DNA from: Trichinella spiralis
Taxonomy: Eukaryota > Nematoda > Enoplea > Trichinellida > Trichinellidae
Length of the DNA stretch: 64,000 nucleotides
Assembly (NCBI GenBank): GCA_000181795.3
Contig: CM012954.1
Coordinates: 6,585,205-6,649,204, forward strand
Reading direction: 5' to 3'
Shown: piece by piece, positions 41,281-54,200 of the stretch
Layout of the letters: every line of letters begins with the position of its first letter
Position numbering within the stretch: position 1 is the stretch's first letter
The notes under the pieces: model-generated
Told to the model about the DNA's origin: nothing
The model's input: the letters and a program-made list of their open reading frames with translations, nothing else
Databases searched by the model: none
Made by a program: the position numbers and the translations under genes

Positions 41281-44200
41281 TTTTCCTATACGACGACCTA
41301 GTTTGTTCGGCTTTTTCTTTTTCTCTCTATTTTCAACGCTTTTTCCAATCTTTCCTCTATTTCGCCTTGTGATCACTTGCCAGTTCAATTGTCACTGTTC
41401 TTCTCTACGACGATTATTTTAATAAATAAAAACATCGACGCACGTTCCGACGACAAAGAAACTGAAAGAAAGCATTCGCATTACGGCAGCAGCAGCAGCA
41501 GTGAACAACCAACAATCAACACTTGATCATTTCTTCTTCCTCATTTTTGTCGTCATATTCATCTCTTCATCTGCGTTATCTTCTTCTTCTTCGTATTTTT
41601 TAATTTTTCAAATTTTGTCTTTTTTTTTTAAATATTTCTCCCAAAAAAAATCACGTCCTCAACTTTAGAACTTTCATTGATTTTGTATTATTATTTGCAT
41701 TTTTATTGCTAGTAAGTTGGAATTTTTCAATTTTGTTTGTGCATTATTCACTCAAAAATAAGTAGATATCAAATGTAAACTATATAATTCATAATGTATG
41801 CGTACACACAGAGAGAGGGAGATTAGTGAGAGTGAAACAGATAATTCGTATGTGAAACTTGGAAAAGATGGAGCAATAAGAAGATGAGGAGGAGGCGGAG
41901 GAGCGTATACAATGAACAGTAAGTAAGTGAGTGCTTTCAAGGACACCACCGCACGTTTCCTAGGGTCGAATTTTCCGTTTGCTTTTTCCAACTCTTCTAT
42001 TGTGTCTGCTCCACAACATCCATGACCTTGTGGTAGCGTGGCCTTTGAAATTTGCAAACCAGATCTATCTTTATTTTTTTTCTGCTTATTTGTTGTTTGG
42101 TTGTTGATCCGCTTTTTAATAACTCAAGCAATATAATATATTATAATATTTTGCTTGTTGTCAATGGAAATTGTATCCAATATACGGGGGGGGGGGAAGA
42201 GAAAGTGTCTGTGTGGATTTTCAGTTGCTTCTGTTGAAATGTATCCGTATATATAAATTTGGCGCGAATGTTCTTTTTTTCAAACAACTGTGTCGTCGTC
42301 GTTGTTAGCACCGTTCCCTGGAGAGAAAGCGAGAACCGCGTGGCCGACGACTGACCCTCAGCCCAACCTCGTGCCGCGCCACATGCCACAGCAAGTTTCC
42401 GTTTGACCCGTCTGTAGACGACGAATGGCGTCGTTTGGTCACACCACCACCTGGCTGGTCTGTGTCGATAAGGTCTGAGGTGCCCACATTTTAGCGGCAC
42501 TCGCGTCGGAAATTAGCTTCATTAGACCAAAAGATGGGCGGGGTAGATTATACGGTTCAAATTATCTGTAAAAGAGGCAAAACCCACGCGCCGACACGTT
42601 TTTTATTTTAAATTGGGATTCATTTTGATATATATATATACATCACCACATTTACATTTAGGGTTGTCTTCAATTTTGTGTAATTTTTGAAAAAAAAAAT
42701 TAATAATTTTACATTACTTACCTTTTTCCCTAAAAACGATCGAATTTCTTCATCACATCGTCTTATGATGATGATGATGATAACATGCGGAAAAATTTGA
42801 TTGCTTTTTAGCCGACTAATCAAAAGCATCGATTCTTTGATTGTTCTTTTGCTTCGTTTTATTTCTGTTATTTTTTCCTCTTCTATTCTCATCTGTTGGT
42901 TTTATTGATTTTACTCATAATTTTTCTTCCTGTTTTCAAGCAAATAAAAGGGAAAGAAAATTTTCAACATATTATAAATAATGTATGCTTGTTGTTGTTT
43001 TTTTTTTGATTTATTGTTAATTTCTGATCAACATATACATACATACAGTTGTCGACTGAGAATGATTTACTTTGTTGCTGTATATTTGTTTTTATTCCGG
43101 AAAAAAAGTAGAAAAAATTCACAGCTTTTCTTAATTTGTTCAGCTGGCAAAAAAGCAAGCTGAGGAGCACGCATGATCAGCTACTGTACACAATAATCAG
43201 TTGTCGTCATTTGCATTATTGTGGGTCTGGAAAATTGATTCTCTTTTTTCATCTCTTCTGTTAGCCTGGCTTGTGTTTTGTGTATTTATTAATATGCCCG
43301 TGTATTTGTGTCTGTGGAGGTTGACCAATTTTTGATCTGAAAGAGCTTCAGAAAGCTAAGAGAAAATACCATGTGCGCTTGCGTCTTTTGATTGATTCTT
43401 ATTTGGTGCCGAAAGATGAGAAAATCAATGACCAAAGGTTGGGAATGGATTGGGCTGAATTTTCCAAAACGCTAATGTTTCTCCTTTTATTATCATACAC
43501 ATATGTATATGTATATATATAGTCTACTGTAGCGGTTATTCCTGTGGACGGCTCCAATACTGACCAGATAGATAGATAGATAGATGATGATGATTGGTTT
43601 GCTTACCAGAAATCGATTGACATGCACTTTTATCCAAGACAAAGAAAAACATAAAGAAAATAATAATATTTTTGCATTTCCATTTTTTCCATTCAATTCA
43701 TTGACATTTTTTGTATGTTTGCTCAGTAATTTATTTCTTACTTTGTTACCGGGTCGGCGCCATGATCAAGCTAAGCCGGATGTGGCCTCGTAGCATTTTT
43801 TCTATTTTTCTTTTTTTCGATTGTTTAATGTTATTCCATTTTTATTTCTTTGTCTTCGTATGCTTTTTCGTTTTTTGTTGTTGCTGCTGGTGTCGGTCGT
43901 CGTCGTATTCTATTGGTCAGTTTTAATCCTACGTTGCACGTGATGATTTAATTGTTGTGCCACTTTGACAGAAATTACTTAATCGTTTTGTCGACACCAT
44001 TGTCTGCGCTGTCTGTTCAACATGTTCTTATCATCGTTAATAAGTTGGTAATTCGCTGATTGGTTGGTGACCAGTGGTCATTTTGTGTCTTAACTGGCTA
44101 ATCACGATTTCTGAGCAGTGTGGGGTTCAGTGTGGAATAAGTTTTTCGTCCGTGCGTCCGTGACTTTTTTTTGTCTCTGGTGAAGAAACAGCAACTGCGA

Positions 44201-47200
44201 CCGTCTGCTTCTACAACACTATCCCCCACTAGTGCATCTCATGTTTGTATTATTGTTTTCTAGTCTGTTGCCGTTTTTATTTTTTTTAAGCTTTATCTGA
44301 ATTTGATGAATAATGACGATGATCTGAAGCTAACTAGGTGGCTAGAGCTAGCTAGATAGCTAGCTAACTAGATGGCTAGCTTTTTCTTTCTTTTTGTTTG
44401 TGTGTGCATTCGAAGGTAGTTTTAGTTAGTTTGATTGGTTGGTTGGTTTCGTTGTTGGTTAGTTATAGGCTTTATCAGTCGGTCTAGTTGGAGATGCGTG
44501 TGTGCAACTTGTTGCAAAAATACGCCATGAGCATTGGCAACACAACAACAGCAGTCCGAATCTTCTTCTTGCTGGCCACCTTGTGTGAGATGATCACAGC
44601 TTTCGATTTGACTTTCTTTTATTGACATCAAATTATTAAACACGCGCACACAAGCAAAGCGACAAGCGTTTTCAACCAGCTGCAACGAACAGCAGAAGTT
44701 TTTTTGTTGCTTGTTTTTTTTCACTTGATACTTACTTAGCTTACACAGTAGTTAGTTTTGTTGGTCTCTTATTGCGTTATGTGGTTTAGAGAGAGAGAAC
44801 GTTAGTTCACTTTGTAATTTTTTCGAGCTTATAAATCATATATTATTAATAATATATATCATCGTTATCCACATTGCTTTAATAGTGCTGATACAATCTG
44901 CCTCAAAGTGAGAAAGAGTTAACTGAGCTAATTGACACACATCAATCAATCACTCTGTACAGTATTTGGTCTGTATTTCTTTTTTCTTTGCTTTTTTACA
45001 ACACAATTTTATCATTGCTTACTAAGCGTGGAAAGGTGTGTATGTATGCAAATTTAGCAAACATCATTTTAAGGAATGAGACATCATCTCACTTTTTCAT
45101 ACTATATATATATATATATATGTATAATAAGAGCTGATGGTTGTTGTTGTTGTTGTTGTTAGTAAACGATTAATTCCGTCAGCCAGTTCAATCAAACGTT
45201 AGTTTGCTGTACGCGTTGGCCTTTTTATTTGCTCTCTCGTTTGCGGGCTTTCAGGCTAGCTTTCAACAACAACAACAACAACCATTACCTACCTCATCAT
45301 CCTTCTTAATGGACAGTTCAACGTATAGTTTAGCTTGAATTTTTTTTTCTTACATTGTACTTTTGATCACTTGACCAACATCATCAAAAATGTAAAAATT
45401 CATTTGCCACATTGTTTGTCTGTCATGCTCAGATGGCAGAAATTTGCAGTTACTTTTTCTTTTTCAAATTTAGCTTTTTCACTCACGCTAGAGGTTTTCA
45501 CATGCAGGTGATGATTTTTCAAAGCTGCTTGTTCTAGGCTAGGTTGGATGACTTAGTTTGTCGTCTGGCTGGCTAGTTGATGTTGGGTTGCTGCTGAATA
45601 ATAGCTGCAACTATATTGCCGTAGCCATCCATTGCTTGCTTACATGCGCACTTGCCTGCTTTGCTTGCTTGCTTGCTTGCTTGCTCGCTCGCTTTCTCGC
45701 TTGTTTGCGCCGATGCTACTGATCAAGTCGGTCAGCAGTCGCAGTCGATTGATATAATAGTAAAGAGATGATAGCTGGCTGGCTGGCTGGCTTGTACGCT
45801 TGTGACGAATTTTTTGCTCCCTCGATAAGTACTGTAGGCAATTTAATGATTATCATGTTTAGAGCGACCCAATATTGTGATATTTATTATACACTCACTC
45901 ACTCTTCGTGTTTGCTGTTTGTTTGTTGACTGTTCTGGGCGAATAGTTTCAACACCAATTGGTTGAGCATTTTTTCGTTTGTTATTGTTTCCAAATTGAA
46001 TTTATTAATTTTTAATATAATATCCTTTATCAGTTTAATTTGACAGTTTTTTTTGTTCAAAAATGATCCCATTCGTGTGATATTATAATCGAATTACAAC
46101 AACCTTTTAGTCCACTGTTGACATCTTGTTGTTATTGTTGTTTTCACTGTTGCGCTCCCGTTGCACAAAATTAGCCTTGTTAAATAAAACAGTATAATTG
46201 AAGTAATAATGATAATAATGTTCATTGACTCGATTGTTGTCATTATTGCCTAACAGGCCTAATCGTTGATAAGCTTTTGTTTTAATCAGATTATTATTTG
46301 TGATAAGTGATTTCTGAATCGACGAATGATTGTAGACTAATTATATTTATATATAAAGTAGATGGTATCTACTTTTTTTCTCTTTCTTCTGCTTTACAAA
46401 CTCTGGTGCAACATGATAGTTGTCCCTGATGTGTGTAAGTAAGATAGATGTATATTTCGAACTCAGACCTGCGACATTGTTCGCGTTGTTTTCCATCATG
46501 GGTCAGTTGACATAATCCAGAAGCGATCATGTAAAATTTCAATTTTTGAAATTTGAATATTTTCAGTTGTTGATCGTTTGCATGTGTGTGTGTGTGTATG
46601 TGTGGAAGGGGGGGGATGTTGTTGAACAAATTTGGTGGTAGCTGTAGTGCTTGGCAAACACGTGTGTTGCCGTTGTCGTGTGTATCCTTGTGTGTGTGGC
46701 AGTGTCGATTTTTCTACACAACTCTGCTTTGCTTGTGAAAACAATGTTGCGCGACGTCAGTAATCAACATTTCCAAGTTGTCTTTACAAGCTTATTCTAC
46801 CTAGCAAGTAAGCAGGTCCGGTTTATCTTTTGAACGTCGAGAAATGCGTACGGATAGATGGATAGATAGATAGATAGATGAAGAGAGAGAGAGAGAGAGA
46901 GAACGGCATACTCAGCAGCGTGTATAATAATATTGTCGTCGGTACACTGATGTATGTTGTGGTGGTTGGTGTTCGTTCGATTTCTGCAACGCTTGCACTT
47001 TCGCTTGTCGCCTCTCCTGAAATTCTTCTTGTTTGTTATCCGCTCACAAGATTGACGGGATAATGCAGAAAGTGATTGGTCGACGACGATTGTAGAGAGC
47101 AGGGTTTCACGTAAAATCAATTCTCTGATTTGTTCCTCCTCACCACTGACGCTGTCACTAGCACCAGTTTCGACTATTATTGGTCTCGTTTTGCTCAACC

Positions 47201-48007
47201 CTCCCCTTCCCCCTCCACTTCTCCTCCTCTTACCCTGCCTCTTTTATACCATCTATCCATTTCCTCTTCTCTGTGACCATATTGTTTTTCTTTTTGTTGT
47301 TATATTTTTTATTTGAATCTTCCCATATTCTTCTTCATTTCAAATATTGATTTTTTATTAGCATTCAGGTATCTCGAATTTTATGCTAATGCAATTATGT
47401 TGTTAATGTTAATTTTGTCGTTGTTCCAGTAATTAAAATAATAAATAAACAAAGTGGAATAAATTTACCGCGATCGCGTCTGTTTTATCATCATCACAAG
47501 TAGAATATACCTCTTAGGATGATGGCCGTTTTCTAATTTGTCTGCTTCTGATGCTGCTGCTGCTGCTGCTGCTGTGTGGCGCGACGACGTGCCGCGCTAG
47601 ATCGCGTTTCCGAAACAATTTTGCGCGTCATTGGCCGATCGCGTTCAATTTGTTGTTTACATTTTCCAATTCTCGGCTTTCGCTCGCTTGTTTGTTTATT
47701 TGTTTATTTGTTTGTTACTTTTTCGACAAACCGAAGCATAAATATAAATATTATGTGCTGCTTTTTTAGTCATGCGCCGCCGTTACGGGCTGTGGATGTT
47801 GTTTTGTCAACGTTGATCGTTGTTGATTAGCAAGCAAGAGAGAGAGAGAGAGAAAGAGAAAGAGAGGTAGAGTAATAACATCCTCGAAGCTCGGCGGCCG
47901 TTGTACAGAAGAGTGCAAAAAGCATAAATATTAAAGCTTTCTTCAAAATAAGTAAATCCAAACTGCACAGAAAGCAGCATCGTTCTGCTGGCAGAACTGT
48001 GTCTGCG
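41281..48007. other. Region without recognised genes upstream of the ZMIZ-type gene
   Basis: T/G-rich on the + strand with many short repeats: GCTT near 45661, GGCT near 45776, GATA then GA near 46857–46902, GA near 47837–47854. CpG-rich islands lie at about 42290–42560 and 47565–47660. One coding-like fragment (43325–43522) is described under findings. The last 150 bases before 48008 probably form the 5' UTR of the ZMIZ-type gene. Confidence 0.45.
46881..46902. repeat. (AG)n microsatellite next to a GATA run
   Basis: About eleven AG units following several GATA units (46857–46879). Confidence 0.85.
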
Positions 48008-51000
48008 ATGATCGATAATAAAATGATTTCAAAGCCTTCGATGGTCACTGCCACTCAACAGTATGAGTAAGTATATGCTGTTTTATTATTATTATGTATT
48101 AATTTGAGCATATAATTGTATTATCATAAGGACACAAAAATATTCATGCAAGCTATACTGATATATATATATATATATGTATGTATGTGTATATGTGTGG
48201 CCATCATTCTCTTCTAGCTAGAACAACTGCTGTTGTATGTATGTACAAAATTAGGCCGTGTTACACATTTTAAACTGGGGTTTTGTTTGTTTGTTTGTCT
48301 TTTTCTTCCACTCTTCTCTGGTCTGCAATATATGTGATAGGAGTGAATGAAAATTTGGACAGTAGGACAGTTTTCTCTTTTGTACTTATCACAAACTATT
48401 GTTCAACGTAACCTGCTTTTTCTTTTACATTTCCAATTCAGCTTGGTGGCTCATAAGCACGAGCCTAATTTGAATTTGTGTTTTATTATTTTTTTCCTCT
48501 TTTGATTTGATAAAAATGTTGTGTTAGATTTTTTTTTCTTCTTATAACTTATATTATGTTCGTTCCTTGGCGAAGTATTTTTCGAAAGCTTGTTATGATC
48601 ATTGCTGTTTCCGACTATTACTAGTAGTATTTATTGATTTTTGCCGTTCAACGTCTGGCGTTGGCACTGGTATTGGTGAACATCGTCGTCTGGTCACAGG
48701 CACAGACTGATCTATCGATATATAGCAGCTACTCAAGTCGACAATTGTCGCAAAATATGGACTGACTGACTGACTGACTGAGTGAGTGAGTGAGTGAATG
48801 AATGGGATGGGATGAATGAATGAATGAAGAAGGAACGAACGAATGAGAGAATAGCCAGAGTAGAGCAAGCAAGTTAGCCAGCTAACTTGCTGCTGCTATC
48901 TAACTTTGAACTGGTTGGTTGGTTGGTTGGTTGGTGCAGAAGATTGTGAGAATGTAGCGAGCGAAATTGTTGTTGACGCTTTTAACATACGTACAACTTA
49001 GATAAACAACACTGACTGCTGCTGTCCAGCTAACTGTGAAATTGAATGTTTCTCTGGTGAAATAGATTTTGTCATTTCCTCTCATCAAATTGCTCCTTTC
49101 ATAACACATGTATATATGTATAGATGTGCTGTTAAAATTCAAATTTTCCACTTTTTCCAACGTGAAAATAACACAGCAATATGTAAATATTTTCTTTCAA
49201 TTTTAATTTAAATCAAGCAATTTTGTATCTATTGCAATAGACTGTTTAAATGAAAAAAATATCATTTCAAAGACCAATATGTATTCATAATAATTGGCTG
49301 TGTTGTTGTTGTTGTTGTTGGATTGTTAATTTGCTAATTATAGATCGATTAGTTACAAAGAATACTATTTGTTATAATTTAATTTGAATTATCCATTTCA
49401 TATTTTTCTTTTCTCCTTTATTAGAATGGTAAAGGAAATTGTATGTTTATGTGTGTTTATATAGGTAAAAAAATTGTGTATGTGTTGTGTTAGTTTAGTT
49501 GGTTGATGGGTGGTTAGTTAGTTAGTTAGTCAGTCAGTCGTCAAGCATCGATACTGGCGTGTTGCGCAATTTCCGTGTTGCTGTGCAAACGCCTGTGACG
49601 TCGTCTGCTTTTGTTGTTTATACCGACGACAGTCAAGTCAGTGCAAATGTATTCATGTGAAATCTGTGAGCTTCAGATGACGTCTTGACAACGGCCGAAT
49701 CATTTTCATCAAATTTCATTTGAAATTTTATTTTAAATGTTATAAACCCATATATGTATATATATATGCGGATGTGGAGAACAGTTTTCAGAAGAAGAAT
49801 TTGAATGGATTGACTTGTGAAAGTTGTTCGATCGAAATTCTGGAAGAGAAAAGCATTAGCTTTTTTATGGGGAAATTGCTGAATTTATGAGAGCAGTAGT
49901 AGAGAGAGTCGAGAAAAATGCACTATCGCGTTGCGTAAAGCGGAGGCGAAAAGAGGAAGAAAAAGAAGCACAGCCTGAAAATCAATGCTTTTGTCGTCGA
50001 GCTATTTTTCACGCCTTTGTCGCATGCACAGGTTATTTTCCCCAGATGATAGCTGTCTCTTGTTGTTTTTGGCCATCCGATCATACATCTCTGTTTGGCT
50101 TTTTCTTCACTTTAAGAGAATATCTATTTCAGTTGACTGAATTTTTTTTCTTTCACTTAACATTCAGGGAACAGTTTTCCTAGCTGTTATCAGTATTAGC
50201 ATTAGCATTACTTTTTTTCGTCGTTGTTGTTGTTTGCAATGCATTCAATCTATTCTCCTGTTGGATTTTTTTTTCTTTTTTGTAGTTGATCGACAGAACT
50301 TCCTTTTTTCTTTCATTTCCAGCTTCTACACTCTGACGACATTTCACCGACTTTTTAAATGGCTAGGCTAGAGAAAAACTTTCTCAATAACTTAATGAGA
50401 AGGAGGAGGATTGTGGAAAACTTTTTCTTTTTTTTCTTATCTCCAGAAAAAAATTTGTTGGAAAATTCGCGTTCATATGTAATTTCATTTCTAGCTCCAC
50501 GCAACAGTACAGTGTGATGATGAATTTGAATAATTACGTGCGTTTGTTGCATTTTTAGCGAATTACTTTGGTCGAGAAATGGCTCGCCACACGGGTCTGC
50601 ATATACTCCGTCATATTCAGGCATGCCACCAGCCTATGCGAACGGGACCACAATGCTGAATTACAATTCGAATCCTTTGTCCGCTGCAACTGCAAATGTG
50701 GCTGGGCCAGTTAGTGGGTACAGCGGCGATTCGACTGTTGTAAACGGTTCTAAAGCAGTTACTCAGCCAACGCCCAATGTCAATACCTGTTATCCGCCTC
50801 AGGATATGGGTGCTGGTCCGGTACCAGGCCCGTTCAATTCTGCGGCCGCTTCCGTTTACGGGCCTGGCTCAACTGCTGCTGATTTTGGTCCACCAAGCGC
50901 GGCTGCACCGCCGGTTGCTGCTGCTGTCGATCATAATCAATATGCTGCTGCTACCTACCAACATCAATCTGCTCCGCAGGTTAATAGAAGAAATTTTTTT

Positions 51001-51219
51001 TTGTTGTAAATTTCTCAGTTTTCACCTGTGCTTGTTGGGTATTTTCAGATTCCCGTTTACAACGGGCAGCAGTATCCGCCAGTGGGAAACGGCCCACCTC
51101 CGTCGTATCCAATGCAAGGTCGTCTGATGCAGCAGAACGCTATGACTCGTTCGCAGGTATGTAATGTTGAATAAAATCTTTTTTGCCAAGAATTAATTTC
51201 AAAATATGCATCATTTTTG

Positions 51220-51253
<34 letters not shown>

Positions 51254-54200
51254 GGTTCTAGATGCCGGTTAGCTACATGAACAGCGGTTCTCGCGTTCAG
51301 TCGTCCAATATGACCGTTGGTCAAAGTCAATCGACATCGGCACTTCGTTATTCACTGCAGCAAACTCAACAATGCGTCACCAATAGCGGACGGCCACCTA
51401 CGGCACTTCCAGTGATGACACCGACTATGCAAGCCCAACAACAGCAGCAACAACAACAGCAACAGCAGCAGCAACAACAACAACAACAACAACAACAGCA
51501 ACAATCGCAGTCGTTATCAGCACAGCAGTCGCAACAGCAGTCCCAACTTCAACAGTATCCATCTAACATGCCATCCATTGGTCAAACAGGTGCCACGTTA
51601 CATCATTCTCAGCAGACCGTTGTCGACCCTACTACGGGTGCTGTGACGCCGTATGGTACGGCCTCCCAACCGCCAATTGTCAATGGACCATACGCGAAAT
51701 ATCCGCCGAATATGCCGCCAAGAAACACGATCTATTATGGCAATCCAAGTTCGGCCAGTCAAGCCGCTGCTTTGCCAGGCAAAGCTGTATGCAATTACGT
51801 AAATCAGAATTTCAACCCACAAAGTACCATGACACCTGGTTATCCGGTGAGTTCATTTTGGTCGTTTTGTTTGTTTGTTTGTTATTTATTTAATTTGTTG
51901 CCTTCTTTTAGCACGTTCAAGCGGTACGCCAAACGCACCAAATGCCGATCGTGCCACCGAACATGGTTCCAAATCAGAGGCCAATCTATCCGACGGCAAA
52001 TCAATACCAAGTACCAACTCCTATTCCTGCACTTTATTCTGATGTCAAGCCTGTAATTTTACCAAGTGAGTTATAATATATATATATATATATATATTTG
52101 GGTGTGGGTGTTCATAAACTAGATGATTTTGGAAAAAATTAATTGTTGTTTGTTTCAGGCGACGACGCTGATCCAAGAATGGCGTTTCCGGTGAAAGATG
52201 GCGTGATTTTGCAACCCTTTCGCCTGGAACACAACATTCCTGTTTCACAAATTTGTTTTTTCATTGCACCGGAGCAGTTTGGTTTGCTCTGCTCAGAGTA
52301 AGTCAGTTAACGAATATAGACAAATTCTTTTGAAAAAATAATAAATTGTCCAATTTCTGATGTTGTATTATTGAATGATGATATCTATTGTTGTTGATTT
52401 GTTTTTAGCCCAGATTTGGATATTCAATTGAAATGCTTTCACGCTGATGACCGGCTGATGTACAACAACTGGCCACACAATGCCAACGTGCAGATTGTTG
52501 TTAACAATACTCCTGTTGTGGTTCGCCACATAGATCGTCCATTGTACGTCAAAACTCTTTGCCAACCCAACAAAAATACCTTGCAAATTGCCGTTCAGCA
52601 GTGCTGTTGTGTATGGGATTTTGTTTTTTATAAAATTTGCACTGTACAATCTTATTATATATGCATTGTTGTTGTTGTACTTTTTCAGTCGCATCTGTTC
52701 ATGCTGAGTTTGACAAGCAGACCACCAGTTGAACGCGTGTTGAGCAACTTGGTTCGTCGCAAGCTACTATCGGTTGACAATGCCATTGACAAAAGTAAGC
52801 GATAATTATTATTGTTAATGTCATTTATGTTGATTTTATTCTTAATATGTGTTTTGTTAATTTTCAGTTTGTATTTTTTTTTTTCCTTATTTGCATTTTA
52901 TTTTATTTGTGTTTGTTTTTATGTAACACATCATACTTTTTTATGCTTTTGAACTTTGAAGTCAAGCTAATATTTATTTGTTGATAGATAAAATAGTTGT
53001 TTATTATGCTTATAAGTTATATGGTTATATGGTGGAGAAGTTGTGACGGTTTAATTAATTTCAAAATTTGACTGAGCAGTACGGTGACGTAGTAGCGATG
53101 GGCAAAAAGCTTATCTCCATTTAATTAAATTCCATCTCCGCTTTTGGTTGTGTCCATTTTATTCATTATTATCAATAATTTATCTGTACACACCAATTTC
53201 TTGTTGTACGTATTTGTAATTTGATTTTTTTTAAGTCAAACGGTCATTCCAATTGGCCGAGATGGGCGACGGTCAGGTTGCTGACATTGAACGGATGTCA
53301 ACCACGATCTCTTTGAAATGCCCAATCACTATGGGCAAGATAACGCTTCCGGCTCGATGTCAAGACTGCCGCCATATACAGGTGAATAAATTGAGGAGAA
53401 TTATTTGTTGTTTAATTTTTAATTTTAATTGTTTTGTTTAGTGCTTTGATTTGAAAGCGTTTTTAATTCTTAACAAAGATCGTTTGCATTGGCAGTGTCC
53501 ACTTTGCGGGTAAGTTTTTGCTTTTTAAAAAACCTTAGATGACTAACTAACTGTTTGTTCGTATTATATTAATGGATTTGAATATATGTTATTTATTATT
53601 GGTTTGTTTAGGCGTCCAGCAATTCTTGACAATTTAGAAATTGACCAATATGTTTGGGGTATTTTGACCAATTTGGTAAAGTTTCCTGAAGTGGGCGAAG
53701 TTTTTATTGATTCAAATGCTTCGTGGAAAGCGCACGCTTCGATTGGCAGAGAGCAGCAGCAATCATGTAAATAACAACACTACGTTTTTTTGGATATTGC
53801 TACTAACATATAGCGTGCATAATAATAATAATAAGTTGTATTTGCAGAATGAAAATAATTTCTTTTCTCTAGTGTCTTTCTAGTCTTTTCTAATATTATT
53901 TTTTAATTAGATTTAGTGGGATGCAATCCTCCGAAACGGGCGAAAACTTCTGAAGCAAACTGCAGTACGGACCCATCCGTATGCAACTGGAACGTGACTT
54001 CAGTCCGAAACTATGCATCAACGAGCAACAATAATAACCCTGTTGCCGCTACTGGTTTGCAAGTTCCTATTGAGCGGGTTCCGAATACCAGCATTTCTCA
54101 AATTATGGACATGAAAACGACAGTTCCACCGAATCATACTGTCAAGAAGCAGTCACAGCAACAACAGCAGCAACAACAACAGCAGCAGCAGCAATTACAA

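Noticed and set aside
42305-42487. Minus strand 60-codon frame in the CpG-rich patch (MGTSDLIDTDQPGG…)
   Set aside because: Open mainly because the patch is GC-rich; no splice sites or homology support a protein.
48759-48846. Possible CRISPR-like array
   Set aside because: Four-base units without unique spacers, in a eukaryotic genome; it is a microsatellite.
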